Source: Desulfarculaceae bacterium
GTDB lineage: Bacteria > Desulfobacterota > Desulfarculia > Desulfarculales > Desulfarculaceae
Direction of reading: 5' to 3'
NCBI GenBank assembly: GCA_021737145.1
Contig: JAIPEN010000013.1
Coordinates: 1 to 64,000, forward strand
DNA length: 64,000 bases
The notes below the pieces were generated by a model that was given only the letters and a program-made list of their open reading frames with translations, was not told the DNA's origin and did no database searches. The position numbers and the translations under genes were made by a program. Positions 8,386 to 17,410 of this stretch are shown piece by piece. Within the stretch, counting starts at the first letter, position 1, and each line of letters starts with the position of its first letter.

Positions 8386-8600
8386 GTCATCGCGAGGAGC
8401 GGCGGCCTGAATGTTGGTAACGAAAAAGGCGGTTGTCCCGCCGCGAGGTGGCGATCTTCGATTGAAATCTTCATGCGGCGGGCAGGAAAAGAAATCCTTT
8501 TCAGGTCCCGGGGAGACAATGCAAAGGAAGATTGCCACAGCCCGCCGCAAGAGGTCTTCTTCCCTCAACAACCCCTGAGAGCGGCGGACCTCGCAATGAC
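8386..8600. repeat. MITE-like element with GTCATYGCGAGG terminal inverted repeats
   Basis: The left end GTCATCGCGAGG (8386-8397) and the complement of the right end (GTCATTGCGAGG, 8589-8600) are inverted repeats. Inside are GCGATCTTC and GAAGATTGCC, a second nested pair. Elements with GTCATTGCGAGG ends are scattered through many bacterial genomes. Here it is 215 bp, with no transposase frame. Confidence 0.6.
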
Positions 8601-8648
8601 TCACTAACCTGAAAAACAACCGTGTTGTAATGGGGCATGCAGAATAGC

Positions 8649-8731
8649 GTAGGTTGGGTAGAGCGAAGCGAAACCCAACGAATCCTTAAAAGGTATTGTT
8701 GGGTTCCGGGGCAGGAGCCCCTCTACCCAAC
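8649..8731. repeat. Palindromic repeat with GTTGGGTAGAG ends
   Basis: GTTGGGTAGAG (8653-8663) and CTCTACCCAAC (8721-8731) are perfect 11-bp inverted repeats, with a second nested pair AACCCAAC / GTTGGGTT. The whole 83-bp element could form a cruciform or RNA hairpin. The GTAGGTTGGGT...CGAAACCCAAC type is a common dispersed intergenic repeat in bacteria. It ends 28 bp from the stop of the DUF2938 gene and could act as that gene's 3' hairpin. Confidence 0.55.
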
Positions 8732-8759
8732 TCTCGCATCTTAAACCTAGTCTAAATTT

Positions 8760-9251
8760 TCAACCGAAAAAGCGGTGAAACAAGGCCACCCAGATGGCCA
8801 TGCCTATGCCGAAGTCCAGGTGATTGACGCAGCTCAGGACGATGAAATCGGTTTGCCGGGGGGACTTGGAGGCCAGGAAGCCGATACCGATGGCGGGGTA
8901 GAGCCACAGCCAGGGGAAAAGGACCGTGGCCAAGCCGAAGAGCAGGGGCGCCCAAAGCCGGCCCTGGATGGCCGGGAACCACATTTCCAAGAGCAGGTAG
9001 AAACCCGCCAAGGCGATCCCGATCAAGTAATGGGAAAGCGAGGCGGCCTTGACTTCATTGCGCAGGGGTGGGGTCTGGTCGATGTCCTGGTGGGTGAACT
9101 TGCCCTTGAGCATGTACAAGGCCCAGCGCCCGGGGACCTCGGGCCCCACCGTGGGGCGCACCACCTTTGATTTGATAAGGAACCTGGCCGACAGGTCCAT
9201 GAACAGGGTCGCGAAGCAACCCATAAGGAGGGATTCCAGGATAAACAGCAA
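8760..9251 (-). CDS. DUF2938-type small membrane protein
   Basis: A 163-residue integral membrane protein with about four hydrophobic segments (near residues 2-20, 70-90, 97-117 and 140-160). The N-terminus MGCFATLFMDLSARFL and the SHYLIGIALAGFY stretch fit the DUF2938 family, whose function is unknown. It lies five bases after ruvA on the same strand, so it is probably the last gene of the yebC-ruvC-ruvA transcript, where ruvB often sits. The family call is from memory of the motif pattern. Confidence 0.65.
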   Translation of the reverse strand: MLFILESLLMGCFATLFMDLSARFLIKSKVVRPTVGPEVPGRWALYMLKGKFTHQDIDQTPPLRNEVKAASLSHYLIGIALAGFYLLLEMWFPAIQGRLWAPLLFGLATVLFPWLWLYPAIGIGFLASKSPRQTDFIVLSCVNHLDFGIGMAIWVALFHRFFG

Positions 9252-9256
9252 GGGGC

Positions 9257-9850
9257 CTACCCCACCACCCGCTTCAGCGCCGCCTTGATGACTTCTTCCA
9301 GGCCCGCGCCCTCGCCCGCTTCCTTGAGGGCCTTCTCGACCGCCTTCTTGGCCTTGGCCTCGGGATAGCCCAGGTTCATCAGGGCGCTGGCCGCATCGTC
9401 CAGCATGGGCGCGGCGGCCTCGCTGGGAGCCTCGCCCTCGCCCGAGTCCATGGGCAAGCGTCCCTCCAGCTCCACCACCAGGCGGGCGGCGGTCTTTTTG
9501 CCCACGCCTGGTATGGCGGTGAGCTTGGCCGCGTCCCCGGCCCGGATGGCCGCGAACAGGTCACCCGGCGGCATGCCGGACAGAATCGCCTGGGCCAGCT
9601 TGGGCCCCACCCCGCTCACCCCCACCAAATGCCCGAAGGCCTGCCACTCGGCCTCGGACATGAAGCCGTGCAGATGGATGTGGTCGTCGCGCACCACGGT
9701 GTGAATAAGAAGCTGCACCGCGTTGCCGGTGTCGGGCAGGTCGCAGAAGGTGGTCAGGCTCACGAACACGCGATAGCCCACCCCGCCGCACTCCACCACC
9801 ACATGGTCGGGCCGGCGGGTGATTATGGTCCCGCTCACCGAGGCGATCAC
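9257..9850 (-). CDS. ruvA: Holliday junction DNA helicase subunit RuvA
   Basis: RuvA binds four-way junctions and loads RuvB for branch migration. The 197-residue protein has the N-terminal OB fold (MIASVSGTII; GVGYRVFV), two helix-hairpin-helix motifs (GVSGVGPKLAQAIL and IPGVGKKTAARLVVEL), an acidic/Ala-rich linker and the C-terminal RuvB-contacting domain (NLGYPEAKAKKAV). Its ATG overlaps the ruvC stop (ATGA). RuvB is not next to it in this window. Confidence 0.95.
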   Translation of the reverse strand: MIASVSGTIITRRPDHVVVECGGVGYRVFVSLTTFCDLPDTGNAVQLLIHTVVRDDHIHLHGFMSEAEWQAFGHLVGVSGVGPKLAQAILSGMPPGDLFAAIRAGDAAKLTAIPGVGKKTAARLVVELEGRLPMDSGEGEAPSEAAAPMLDDAASALMNLGYPEAKAKKAVEKALKEAGEGAGLEEVIKAALKRVVG

Positions 9851-10359
9851 TTTAGCTTCTCCAGGGTGGCCGCCAGGCGGCGGCTTTGCAGATGGGTCAG
9901 GGCCAGGGCCAGGGCGTCGCTGGCGTCCAGGGGCAGGTTCTTGCCGTTCACCCCGGCCAGGCGCTGGGCCATGGCCCGCACCTGCTCCTTGCTGGCCCGG
10001 CCGTTGCCCACCAGGGATTTTTTCACCGTGGCCGGGGGATATTCGTGGATGGACAGGCCGGCGTTGACCCCGGCCAGGATGGCCACCCCCCGCGCCTGGC
10101 CCAGCACCAGGGCGGTGCGGGCGTTCTTGGCGGTGAACACCCCCTCCACCGCCATTTCGGCCGGGGCGTGGCTCTGGATCAGTTCGCTTAGCTGGTTGTG
10201 GATGATGGCCAGGCGCTCGGGCACCGAAAGCTTGGCCGGGGCGCTGATCACCCCAGCCGTCATGAGCTGGAGCCGCCCGCCCGCGCCGGAAGCCACCACC
10301 GCGTAGCCGGTGCGATGGCTGCCGGGGTCCAGCCCCAGCACGGCGGGGGCGGGGGACAT
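9847..10359 (-). CDS. ruvC: Crossover junction endodeoxyribonuclease RuvC
   Basis: Resolves Holliday junctions by symmetrical nicking. The ATG at 10359 gives 170 residues, the normal size. All four acidic catalytic residues can be seen: Asp11 (GLDPGS), Glu72 (AVEGVF), Asp145 and Asp148 (DASDALALA). It overlaps ruvA by four bases and starts five bases after the YebC gene, so this is one operon. Confidence 0.94.
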   Translation of the reverse strand: MSPAPAVLGLDPGSHRTGYAVVASGAGGRLQLMTAGVISAPAKLSVPERLAIIHNQLSELIQSHAPAEMAVEGVFTAKNARTALVLGQARGVAILAGVNAGLSIHEYPPATVKKSLVGNGRASKEQVRAMAQRLAGVNGKNLPLDASDALALALTHLQSRRLAATLEKLK

Positions 10360-10364
10360 CGTTC

Positions 10365-11117
10365 CTACTCGTCCAGGTCCGCCAGGAGGGCCTCGTCGAT
10401 GTCGAAGTTGGAGTACACGTTCTGGGCGTCGTCGGCCTCGTCCAGGGCCTCCATAAGGGCCATGATCTTGGCCGCCTCGCCCTTGTCGGTCACCTCCACG
10501 GTGGTGGAGGACTGCTTGGTAATCTCCGCCTCCACCGGCTCCAGGCCGGCCTCGGCCAGGGCCTCGTTGACCGTGTTGAAGTCGCTGGGAGAGGTGTGCA
10601 CCTCCCACACGTCGCCCTCGTCCACCACGTCCTCGGCTCCGGCCTCCAGGGCCGCCTCCATCAGGGTGTCCTCGTCCACCGCGTCCTTCTCGAAGGTGAT
10701 GATGCCCTTGGCCTCGAAGAGGTAGCCCACCGCCCCGGCCTTGGCCAGGGAGCCGCCCCGCTTGGTCAGGATGTGGCGGATCTCGCTGGCCGCGCGGTTC
10801 TTGTTGTCGGTGAGGCACTCGATGAGAAACGCCACCCCGCCGGGACCGTAGCCCTCGTAGGTGATCTCCTCGTAGGTGACCCCCTCCAACTCGCCGGTGC
10901 CCTTTTTGATGGCCCGCTCGATGTTGTCCTTGGGCATGTTCTGGGCCTTGGCCGCAGCCACCGCGGTGCGCAGACGGGGGTTGCCCTCCACATCGCCACC
11001 GCCGGACTTGGCGGCCACGGTGATTTCCCGCATCATCCGGGTGAAGATCTGGCCCCGCTTGGCATCGGCGGCGCCCTTTTTGCGCTTAATGGTGCTCCAC
11101 TTGGAGTGACCCGACAT
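10365..11117 (-). CDS. yebC: YebC/PmpR-family (TACO1) protein
   Basis: A 250-residue member of the YebC family. The signature N-terminus [18 protein letters not shown] is present, followed by [20 protein letters not shown] and [12 protein letters not shown], and a C-terminal domain ending in acidic residues. The family is described as a transcriptional regulator and, more recently, as helping ribosomes at difficult peptide motifs. First gene of the yebC-ruvC-ruvA unit, a common arrangement. rlmE lies 15 bases upstream on the same strand and may be co-transcribed. Confidence 0.95.
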   Translation of the reverse strand: MSGHSKWSTIKRKKGAADAKRGQIFTRMMREITVAAKSGGGDVEGNPRLRTAVAAAKAQNMPKDNIERAIKKGTGELEGVTYEEITYEGYGPGGVAFLIECLTDNKNRAASEIRHILTKRGGSLAKAGAVGYLFEAKGIITFEKDAVDEDTLMEAALEAGAEDVVDEGDVWEVHTSPSDFNTVNEALAEAGLEPVEAEITKQSSTTVEVTDKGEAAKIMALMEALDEADDAQNVYSNFDIDEALLADLDE

Positions 11118-11132
11118 GGCAGTCTCCTGAAA

Positions 11133-11750
11133 CTATGGTTCTGGGGCCTGGGCGGCCTTTTTCAGACCCCTGCCCAGGAGGTATATTTCCTTGCTTGCCG
11201 AGCGGCTGGCCTCGGGCTTGTGGCCCTTGCCCAGCTTGAAGGCCCTTTTAATCCGCCGGATGAGCTCATCCACCCCCGGCCCGAAGTAGACCTTGGCCAA
11301 AAACGAGCCGCCGGGCTTGAGCAGGGCCAGGGCCAGGTTCAGGGCCGCCTCGCTCAACTCCAGGCTGGCCGCGGCGTCGCGGTCCTTGATGCCGGTGGTG
11401 CGCGGGGCCACGTCGCTGAGCACCAGGTCGAAGATCTCGATGCCCGTGTCGCCGCGAACGCCTTTGGCGGTCAATTCCAACACATCGGCCTGGATGAATT
11501 GCGCTCCGGGAGGCATTTCCACCCCCGGCGGCTGCAGGTCCACTCCCACCAAACGGCCCTTTTTACCCACCTTTTTGGCGGCATACTGCAACCAGGAGCC
11601 GGGATGGCAACCCAGGTCCAGCACCGCCTGCCCGGACTTCAAAAACCCGTAGCGCCGATCCATTTCAGATAGCTTATACACCGAACGGGCCGCGTAGCCT
11701 TGGCTCTTGGCCCGGCGGTAGTATGCGTCAGGGTGTCCGGGGCGGGTCAT
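11133..11750 (-). CDS. rlmE: 23S rRNA (uridine2552-2'-O)-methyltransferase RlmE/FtsJ
   Basis: AdoMet-dependent 2'-O-methyltransferase acting on the large ribosomal subunit. The 205-residue protein shows the K-D-K-E tetrad: Lys26 (RSVYKLSE), Asp113 (LSDVAPR), Lys153 (FLAKVY) and Glu188 (SKEIY). Motif I is DLGCHPGSWLQ. Size and motifs match RlmE. It leads the yebC-ruvC-ruvA strand and may share their promoter. Confidence 0.93.
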   Translation of the reverse strand: MTRPGHPDAYYRRAKSQGYAARSVYKLSEMDRRYGFLKSGQAVLDLGCHPGSWLQYAAKKVGKKGRLVGVDLQPPGVEMPPGAQFIQADVLELTAKGVRGDTGIEIFDLVLSDVAPRTTGIKDRDAAASLELSEAALNLALALLKPGGSFLAKVYFGPGVDELIRRIKRAFKLGKGHKPEASRSASKEIYLLGRGLKKAAQAPEP

Positions 11751-11851
11751 GGCTGGTCAAATCTAGCACAGGCCATCGTGGGGTACAAGGGGCCAGAAAT
11801 GCTGCAATGTCGCCTTGGCGAGGCAGCCGGGTACGGGTTATAGTAGCCCCC

Positions 11852-12211
11852 ATGGACGACTTGGCACCAGAGATATACCGCCAGCGCCTGCTGGTGGAAG
11901 GCCACTACCGCCACCATTTGGACGCCAAAGGGGTGGCCGCCTTTTTGCCCGAGCTGGCCAAGGCCTGCGGGCTCACCCCCTACGGCCAGGTGCTGGTGCA
12001 CTCGCCCGACGGCCAGGGCCAGGAAATTAACCAGGGATTCGATGCCTTTCTGCCCCTGGTGGACAGCGGCATCGCGGCCTATTTCTGGACCGGTCCCCGT
12101 TTTTTCAGCATAGTCCTCTATTCCTGCGCCCCCTTCCCCACGGAAGCCGCCCTGGAATATTGCGCCTCGGCCCTGGGCGCGGACGGTCCTCTGGCCAGCA
12201 AGGCCTTCTAG
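11852..12211 (+). CDS. AdoMet decarboxylase (SpeD)-fold protein lacking the catalytic ESH loop
   Basis: The ATG at 11852 gives 119 residues; upstream in-frame codons show nothing protein-like. The pattern of DSGIAAYF, then FFSIVLYSCAPF and YCASALGAD matches the end of bacterial SpeD proteins (SGVV..., SIDVYTC..., A.ALGA). The stretch that should hold Glu-Ser-His and the pyruvoyl-forming serine is shortened to FWTGPR, so autoprocessing and decarboxylation should be impossible. It may have become a binding or regulatory protein. It lies 19 bases before a lactonase-like gene on the same strand. The SpeD relation is by eye and moderately sure; otherwise this is a hypothetical protein. Confidence 0.6.
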   Translation: MDDLAPEIYRQRLLVEGHYRHHLDAKGVAAFLPELAKACGLTPYGQVLVHSPDGQGQEINQGFDAFLPLVDSGIAAYFWTGPRFFSIVLYSCAPFPTEAALEYCASALGADGPLASKAF

Positions 12212-12230
12212 AAAAAAGAGGAGACCCGCC

Positions 12231-12998
12231 ATGTCTCAATGGGAGATATACGCCCTCATGTACGCCGGCCCGGTGGAAACCAGCCGGGCGGTGACCCTGT
12301 GGAACCGCGACTTTGATCAAAACCACCAACGGGCCTATTACTTCTGGTGCCTGTTGGGCGAGGGCGGGCCGGTGGTGGTGGACGCGGGCACCCACCCGGA
12401 CACCGCCGTGGAGCGCGAGCTGCCCTCCTATGAGAGCCCGGACCAGGTGCTGGCCCGCCTGGGAGTGGATGCGGCCGCGGTCCCCCATCTGGTGCTCACC
12501 CACCTGCACTGGGACCACGCCGGAGGCGCGGGCCTGTTCCCCGGGGCCCAGGTGCATGTGCACCGCGAGGAGTGGCGCTTTTGGCAGGAAGACCCGGTGT
12601 CCCGGCGGGCCCTGTTCCAGTGGCTCAGGGACGATCCCACCGGCCGGGCCCTGGAGCGGGCCCGCGATGAGGGCCGCCTGGTGCTGCACGATGACGGCGA
12701 CGCCCCGCTGCCCGGCCTGGAGCTGGTCGCCGCGCCCGGCCACACCCCGGGGCTCATGGCCCTGGCCGCGGACACCGCCCAAGGGCGCGCGGTGGTGGGC
12801 AGCGACTGCGGCCACACCTGGGACAACTACGCCCTGGATTGGCCCAGCTCCTTTATCTGCGACCTGCCCGCCTGGCTGCGCTCCATGGACAAGCTCAAGT
12901 CCCTGGCCGCCAGCGAGCGCCTGCTCATCCCGGGCCACGACCTGGCCATGAGCCAGGACTTCCCCGAAGTGGCCCCGGGCGTGACCCGTTTGGTGTGA
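12231..12998 (+). CDS. Metallo-beta-lactamase-fold hydrolase, N-acyl-homoserine-lactonase-like
   Basis: A 255-residue di-zinc hydrolase with HLHWDH (His91, His93, Asp95, His96), PGHTPG (His171), SDCGH (Asp192) and IPGHD near the C-terminus. The overall layout, with YALMYAGP at the start and a tyrosine-rich helix region, resembles lactonases of the AttM/AiiA type. The natural substrate may be another lactone or ester. RBS AGAGGAG is nine bases upstream. Paired with the SpeD-fold gene before it. Confidence 0.8.
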   Translation: MSQWEIYALMYAGPVETSRAVTLWNRDFDQNHQRAYYFWCLLGEGGPVVVDAGTHPDTAVERELPSYESPDQVLARLGVDAAAVPHLVLTHLHWDHAGGAGLFPGAQVHVHREEWRFWQEDPVSRRALFQWLRDDPTGRALERARDEGRLVLHDDGDAPLPGLELVAAPGHTPGLMALAADTAQGRAVVGSDCGHTWDNYALDWPSSFICDLPAWLRSMDKLKSLAASERLLIPGHDLAMSQDFPEVAPGVTRLV

Positions 12999-13047
12999 TT
13001 TTCGCCTGCCGGCCCCAAAATTTTCTCAAAAATATTCGTGCTAGCTC

Positions 13048-13076
13048 TTGCAAACCAAGCACTTGGTGCTTACTGT
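13048..13076 (+). promoter_or_regulatory. groESL sigma-70-type promoter
   Basis: TTGCAA (13048-13053) and TACTGT (13071-13076) are separated by exactly 17 bases. The expected start site falls at about 13083-13085, at the left edge of the CIRCE operator. The spacer holds its own dyad, AAGCACTTGGTGCTT. Confidence 0.65.
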
Positions 13077-13083
13077 TCTGCTG

Positions 13084-13110
13084 TTAGCACTCACTAACCG
13101 CGAGTGCTAA
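13084..13110 (+). promoter_or_regulatory. CIRCE operator (HrcA binding site)
   Basis: TTAGCACTC (13084-13092), nine-base spacer, GAGTGCTAA (13102-13110): a perfect match to the CIRCE consensus. It lies right after the groESL -10 element and about 100 bases before groES, so HrcA binding should block transcription until heat or misfolded protein titrates GroEL. hrcA itself is not in this window. Confidence 0.95.
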
Positions 13111-13210
13111 CAAACCGGGCCCAAGAGGGGGGCCGGGATGAACCGGAATCAACAAGGCATCAATTAGGCATTCATATCCGTCTGTTAACAGAGATGAAGG
13201 AGAGGGACGC

Positions 13211-13498
13211 ATGGAAATTAAACCGCTGCAGGACCGCGTAATCGTGGAGCGGCTGGAGGAGGAAACCAAGACCGCGGGTGGCATCATCATCCCCGACTCG
13301 GCCAAGGAAAAGCCCCAACAGGGCAAGATTCTCGCCGTGGGCCCGGGCAAGGTGATGGACAATGGCACCAAGCTGGAGATGAGCGTCAACAAGGGCGACA
13401 AGGTCCTGTTTGGCAAGTACTCCGGCTCCGAGGTCAAGATCGACGGCAAGGAAGTCCTCATCATGCGCGAGGATGACATCCTGGGCGTCCTCAAGTAG
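13211..13498 (+). CDS. groES: Co-chaperonin GroES
   Basis: 95-residue heptameric lid of the GroEL cage. Typical start [20 protein letters not shown], mobile loop [18 protein letters not shown], and end [28 protein letters not shown] lies upstream. It is first in the groESL operon under CIRCE control. Confidence 0.97.
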   Translation: MEIKPLQDRVIVERLEEETKTAGGIIIPDSAKEKPQQGKILAVGPGKVMDNGTKLEMSVNKGDKVLFGKYSGSEVKIDGKEVLIMREDDILGVLK

Positions 13499-13568
13499 GC
13501 CCTTTCGCCAGATCAGGCACATTTAGACTCTAAAAAGAATCCATTCAATTGGAGAGGAAGATAGCACT

Positions 13569-15221
<1,653 letters not shown>

Positions 15222-15249
15222 GCCGCGCCGCTTAACCCAAGCGACTGAA

Positions 15250-15283
15250 AAAGCCCCCGCTCTTCGGAGCGGGGGCTTTGTGT
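15250..15283 (+). terminator. groESL terminator
   Basis: A perfect 13-bp stem (15250-15262 with 15267-15279) with a TTCG tetraloop is followed by TTT-G-TGTT. The flanking A run on the left would also give a T run on the minus strand, so it may serve the convergent 15353 gene as well. Confidence 0.88.
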
Positions 15284-15352
15284 TCAGCGCCGAGATATGG
15301 CCAGGACGGCCGCTAAGAAGGCGTTTTGGTCAGGTCGCTGCCGCCGGATAAT

Positions 15353-15778
15353 TCAGGGCAGATCCAGGTTGCCGTCCTGGTCCAAAGGCCAGAAGGGGTT
15401 GAATGCCACTTCAAACAGGTGCCCATCCAGGTCCCTGAAATATCCGCTGTATCCTCCCCAAAAAACCTCTTGGGCCGGCTTTACGATTGTCGCGCCCAAC
15501 TTGGCCACCTCTTCCAGAACCTCGTCGACCTCTTTTTTGCTCTTGGCGTTGTGGGCCAGGGTGATGCCGGAAAACCCCGTGGGCTCATCCTCCACGGTCG
15601 CGTCGTCGGCCAAGAGCTTCCTTGGATAAAGGGCAAGGACGATTCCCCCTAATGGGAACAGAGCCAGCCCGTCCTCGCTGGCGGATGATTTTTGCCAACC
15701 CAACCCTTTTTCATAAAACTCCACGGACCTTTTTAAATCATTCACGCCAAGCGTAATCACATTTATTTTCTGCCTCAT
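15353..15778 (-). CDS. VOC-family (glyoxalase/bleomycin-resistance-like) protein
   Basis: A 141-residue protein built from two beta-alpha-beta-beta-beta modules. It starts with INVITLGVNDLKRSVEFYEK and ends with YFRDLDGHLFEVAFNPFW, the usual metal-ligand Glu of the VOC superfamily. The second ATG (15778) is preferred because GGGGA lies seven bases upstream; the ATG at 15790 would put the RBS too close. The substrate is unknown; members include lyases, dioxygenases and binding proteins. Stand-alone gene, convergent with groEL. Confidence 0.8.
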   Translation of the reverse strand: MRQKINVITLGVNDLKRSVEFYEKGLGWQKSSASEDGLALFPLGGIVLALYPRKLLADDATVEDEPTGFSGITLAHNAKSKKEVDEVLEEVAKLGATIVKPAQEVFWGGYSGYFRDLDGHLFEVAFNPFWPLDQDGNLDLP

Positions 15779-15911
15779 ATCATTCCCCACAAATTACTGG
15801 GCTCACCAAAAACGCCTTGCCGCCACTCCCGGCACAATCAGCCGTCAGCGGGCAAGGCGCCCGGCGAACGCCGCCGGCAACGCCGAATTTCAGCGTCTGG
15901 CCAAGCCGGCG

Positions 15912-16595
15912 CTAATTCGAAGCGGCCACGTCCTCGGGGGAGGCCACCGACACCAACAACCCGTTGCAGTCGGTGCAGTATTCGGGCTTGCGCACCTTCT
16001 CGTCGTGGAAGACCTTGTCGGGCCGCACCCGGCCCAGGAAGCGCTGGGCCTCTTCCCAGGCCGCCTGGGGGCTGAAGTCGACGGCCGCCATTTGCAGCGA
16101 TTGCAGCACCTGTCCGTCGCTGGTGTGCTGCACCACGGTCATCACCTCGGGCGCGTCCTCTTCCTCGCCCAGCACGGTGATGGTGGCCATGCCCCCCAGT
16201 CCGTCGAAGTCCGGGTTGAGCGAGCCGTGGCGGCAGGAGGACACCGGGGTCTCGGGGTCGTTGACGTACTCGCCCACCGCGTGGGCCAGCTCGTGGCCGT
16301 CGCTGAGCTTGTGGTCGGTCTCCTGGGCCCAGGCGGCAAAGGGACCGGCGGCCACCGGCACGGGCAGCACCTCCACCTCCATGGCCCGGAGAAAGTGCAT
16401 GAGATACCAGTTCTGTTTCACCTGGCGCTGGTAGTCGGCCAGGGACGCGCCGTCGCCGGGTCGGTCGTACACCGCGCGCCAGTCGTCAAAGGTAAACACC
16501 GGCAGGCGAACCGTTTCATGGCCCTTGGCCACAAAGCGCTGGGCCAGGGAGCGGGAGGTGTCGATTACTTTCTTGAGATCCAAGGGGCCCTCCAA
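15912..16595 (-). CDS. Hypothetical protein, 227 residues
   Basis: No family recognised. The coding frame is clear from codon position bias and from its acidic composition. The only in-frame start after the upstream stop is the TTG at 16595, which has no good RBS. A strong GGAGG instead precedes ATGATG in another frame, reading a 16-residue peptide that ends inside this gene (see findings). A C-terminal YCTDC motif (CxxC) and a central GHELAHAVGEYV stretch stand out; the latter recalls HELAH of zinc metalloproteins, but HExxH is not complete. No signal peptide or membrane segment. Confidence 0.65.
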   Translation of the reverse strand: MEGPLDLKKVIDTSRSLAQRFVAKGHETVRLPVFTFDDWRAVYDRPGDGASLADYQRQVKQNWYLMHFLRAMEVEVLPVPVAAGPFAAWAQETDHKLSDGHELAHAVGEYVNDPETPVSSCRHGSLNPDFDGLGGMATITVLGEEEDAPEVMTVVQHTSDGQVLQSLQMAAVDFSPQAAWEEAQRFLGRVRPDKVFHDEKVRKPEYCTDCNGLLVSVASPEDVAASN

Positions 16596-16711
16596 GCGAG
16601 AAGCATTTTCATCATAGTTTGGCCTCCAATCGCCCCCTGGTCAAGCCGCCCTTGCGCCGCGGCCCTGGCCAGGGTAATGGTGTCTGATACCCCGCGACCC
16701 CAGGAGAGAGC

Positions 16712-17410
16712 ATGGCCCCGACTCCACTCCCCCGGCCCTACCCCGTGAGCCCCGAAGGCAGCCGCTTTGCCCGGCGGGCCTGGTGGAGCCGCTGGGAGCT
16801 TACCCCCGGGGTGAGCCTGAAAACCACGGTCACCCTGCGCCCCTCCCTGGCCCGGGCGGCGGCCGATCCCTGGCGCCTGCTGGCCGCGCTCGGCTGGGCC
16901 GCCTCGGCCGCCCTGTCCCTGCACCCCCGCTTGAACTTCTTCACCTTTTGGGGCCGCCTGACCTGGGCCGGCTGGCCCCCCCGGGTGGCGGTGGTGCTGG
17001 AAAACGGCGATTCCACCTGCGACATGGTGGTGATCAGCGGGGCCCACCAGATGAGCCTGGATCAACTAAGAGCCCGTTTGGCCGCCCACCAGGGGGCCCT
17101 GGGCCCGCTGGGGGCGCGGGGCCGCCTGCGCCAGGCCCTGCCTCTTACCACCTACTGGGTCGAGCGCCTGAGCGGCTCGTTCACCCGCGACTACTGCCGG
17201 CGCAACGCCCCCCTGTTCATCAGCATGCTGGGCATGCCCTCCATCGAGGCGGTGAGCTTCACTCCGGCCCACTCCATGGGGCTCTATCCCGGCGCGCTCA
17301 AGGACGGCTGTCTGCCCCTGGGGCTGTGCTTCAACCACCAACTGGCCAACGCCCGCCCGGCGGGGCGCCTGCTGAGCTGCATAAAAAATCTATTGGAAGA
17401 GCAAGCCTAG
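16712..17410 (+). CDS. CAT-fold acyltransferase-like protein, degenerate active site
   Basis: A 232-residue protein whose C-terminal half resembles the catalytic domain of 2-oxo-acid dehydrogenase acyltransferases (E2) and chloramphenicol acetyltransferase. The end LPLGLCFNHQLANARPAGRL matches the E2 pattern ...LSFDHRxxDGAxAARFL. In E2 the motif is HxxxDG; here it reads HQLANA, keeping His but losing Asp-Gly. There is no lipoyl or subunit-binding domain. The N-terminus (about 1-90) contains a hydrophobic stretch near LLAALGWAASAALSL. Its stop overlaps the convergent TlpA-like gene by four bases. Likely a free-standing CAT-like protein of unknown substrate, or a non-catalytic relic. Confidence 0.6.
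   Translation: MAPTPLPRPYPVSPEGSRFARRAWWSRWELTPGVSLKTTVTLRPSLARAAADPWRLLAALGWAASAALSLHPRLNFFTFWGRLTWAGWPPRVAVVLENGDSTCDMVVISGAHQMSLDQLRARLAAHQGALGPLGARGRLRQALPLTTYWVERLSGSFTRDYCRRNAPLFISMLGMPSIEAVSFTPAHSMGLYPGALKDGCLPLGLCFNHQLANARPAGRLLSCIKNLLEEQA

Noticed and set aside
8244-8619. Two minus-strand open frames in the 8.2-8.6 kb gap
   Set aside because: They run through palindromic repeats, have no RBS and no codon bias like the neighbouring genes.
16211-16290. Zinc metalloprotease motif in the 227-residue unknown protein
   Set aside because: The stretch reads GHELAHAV, which does not fit HExxH with a supporting third ligand.
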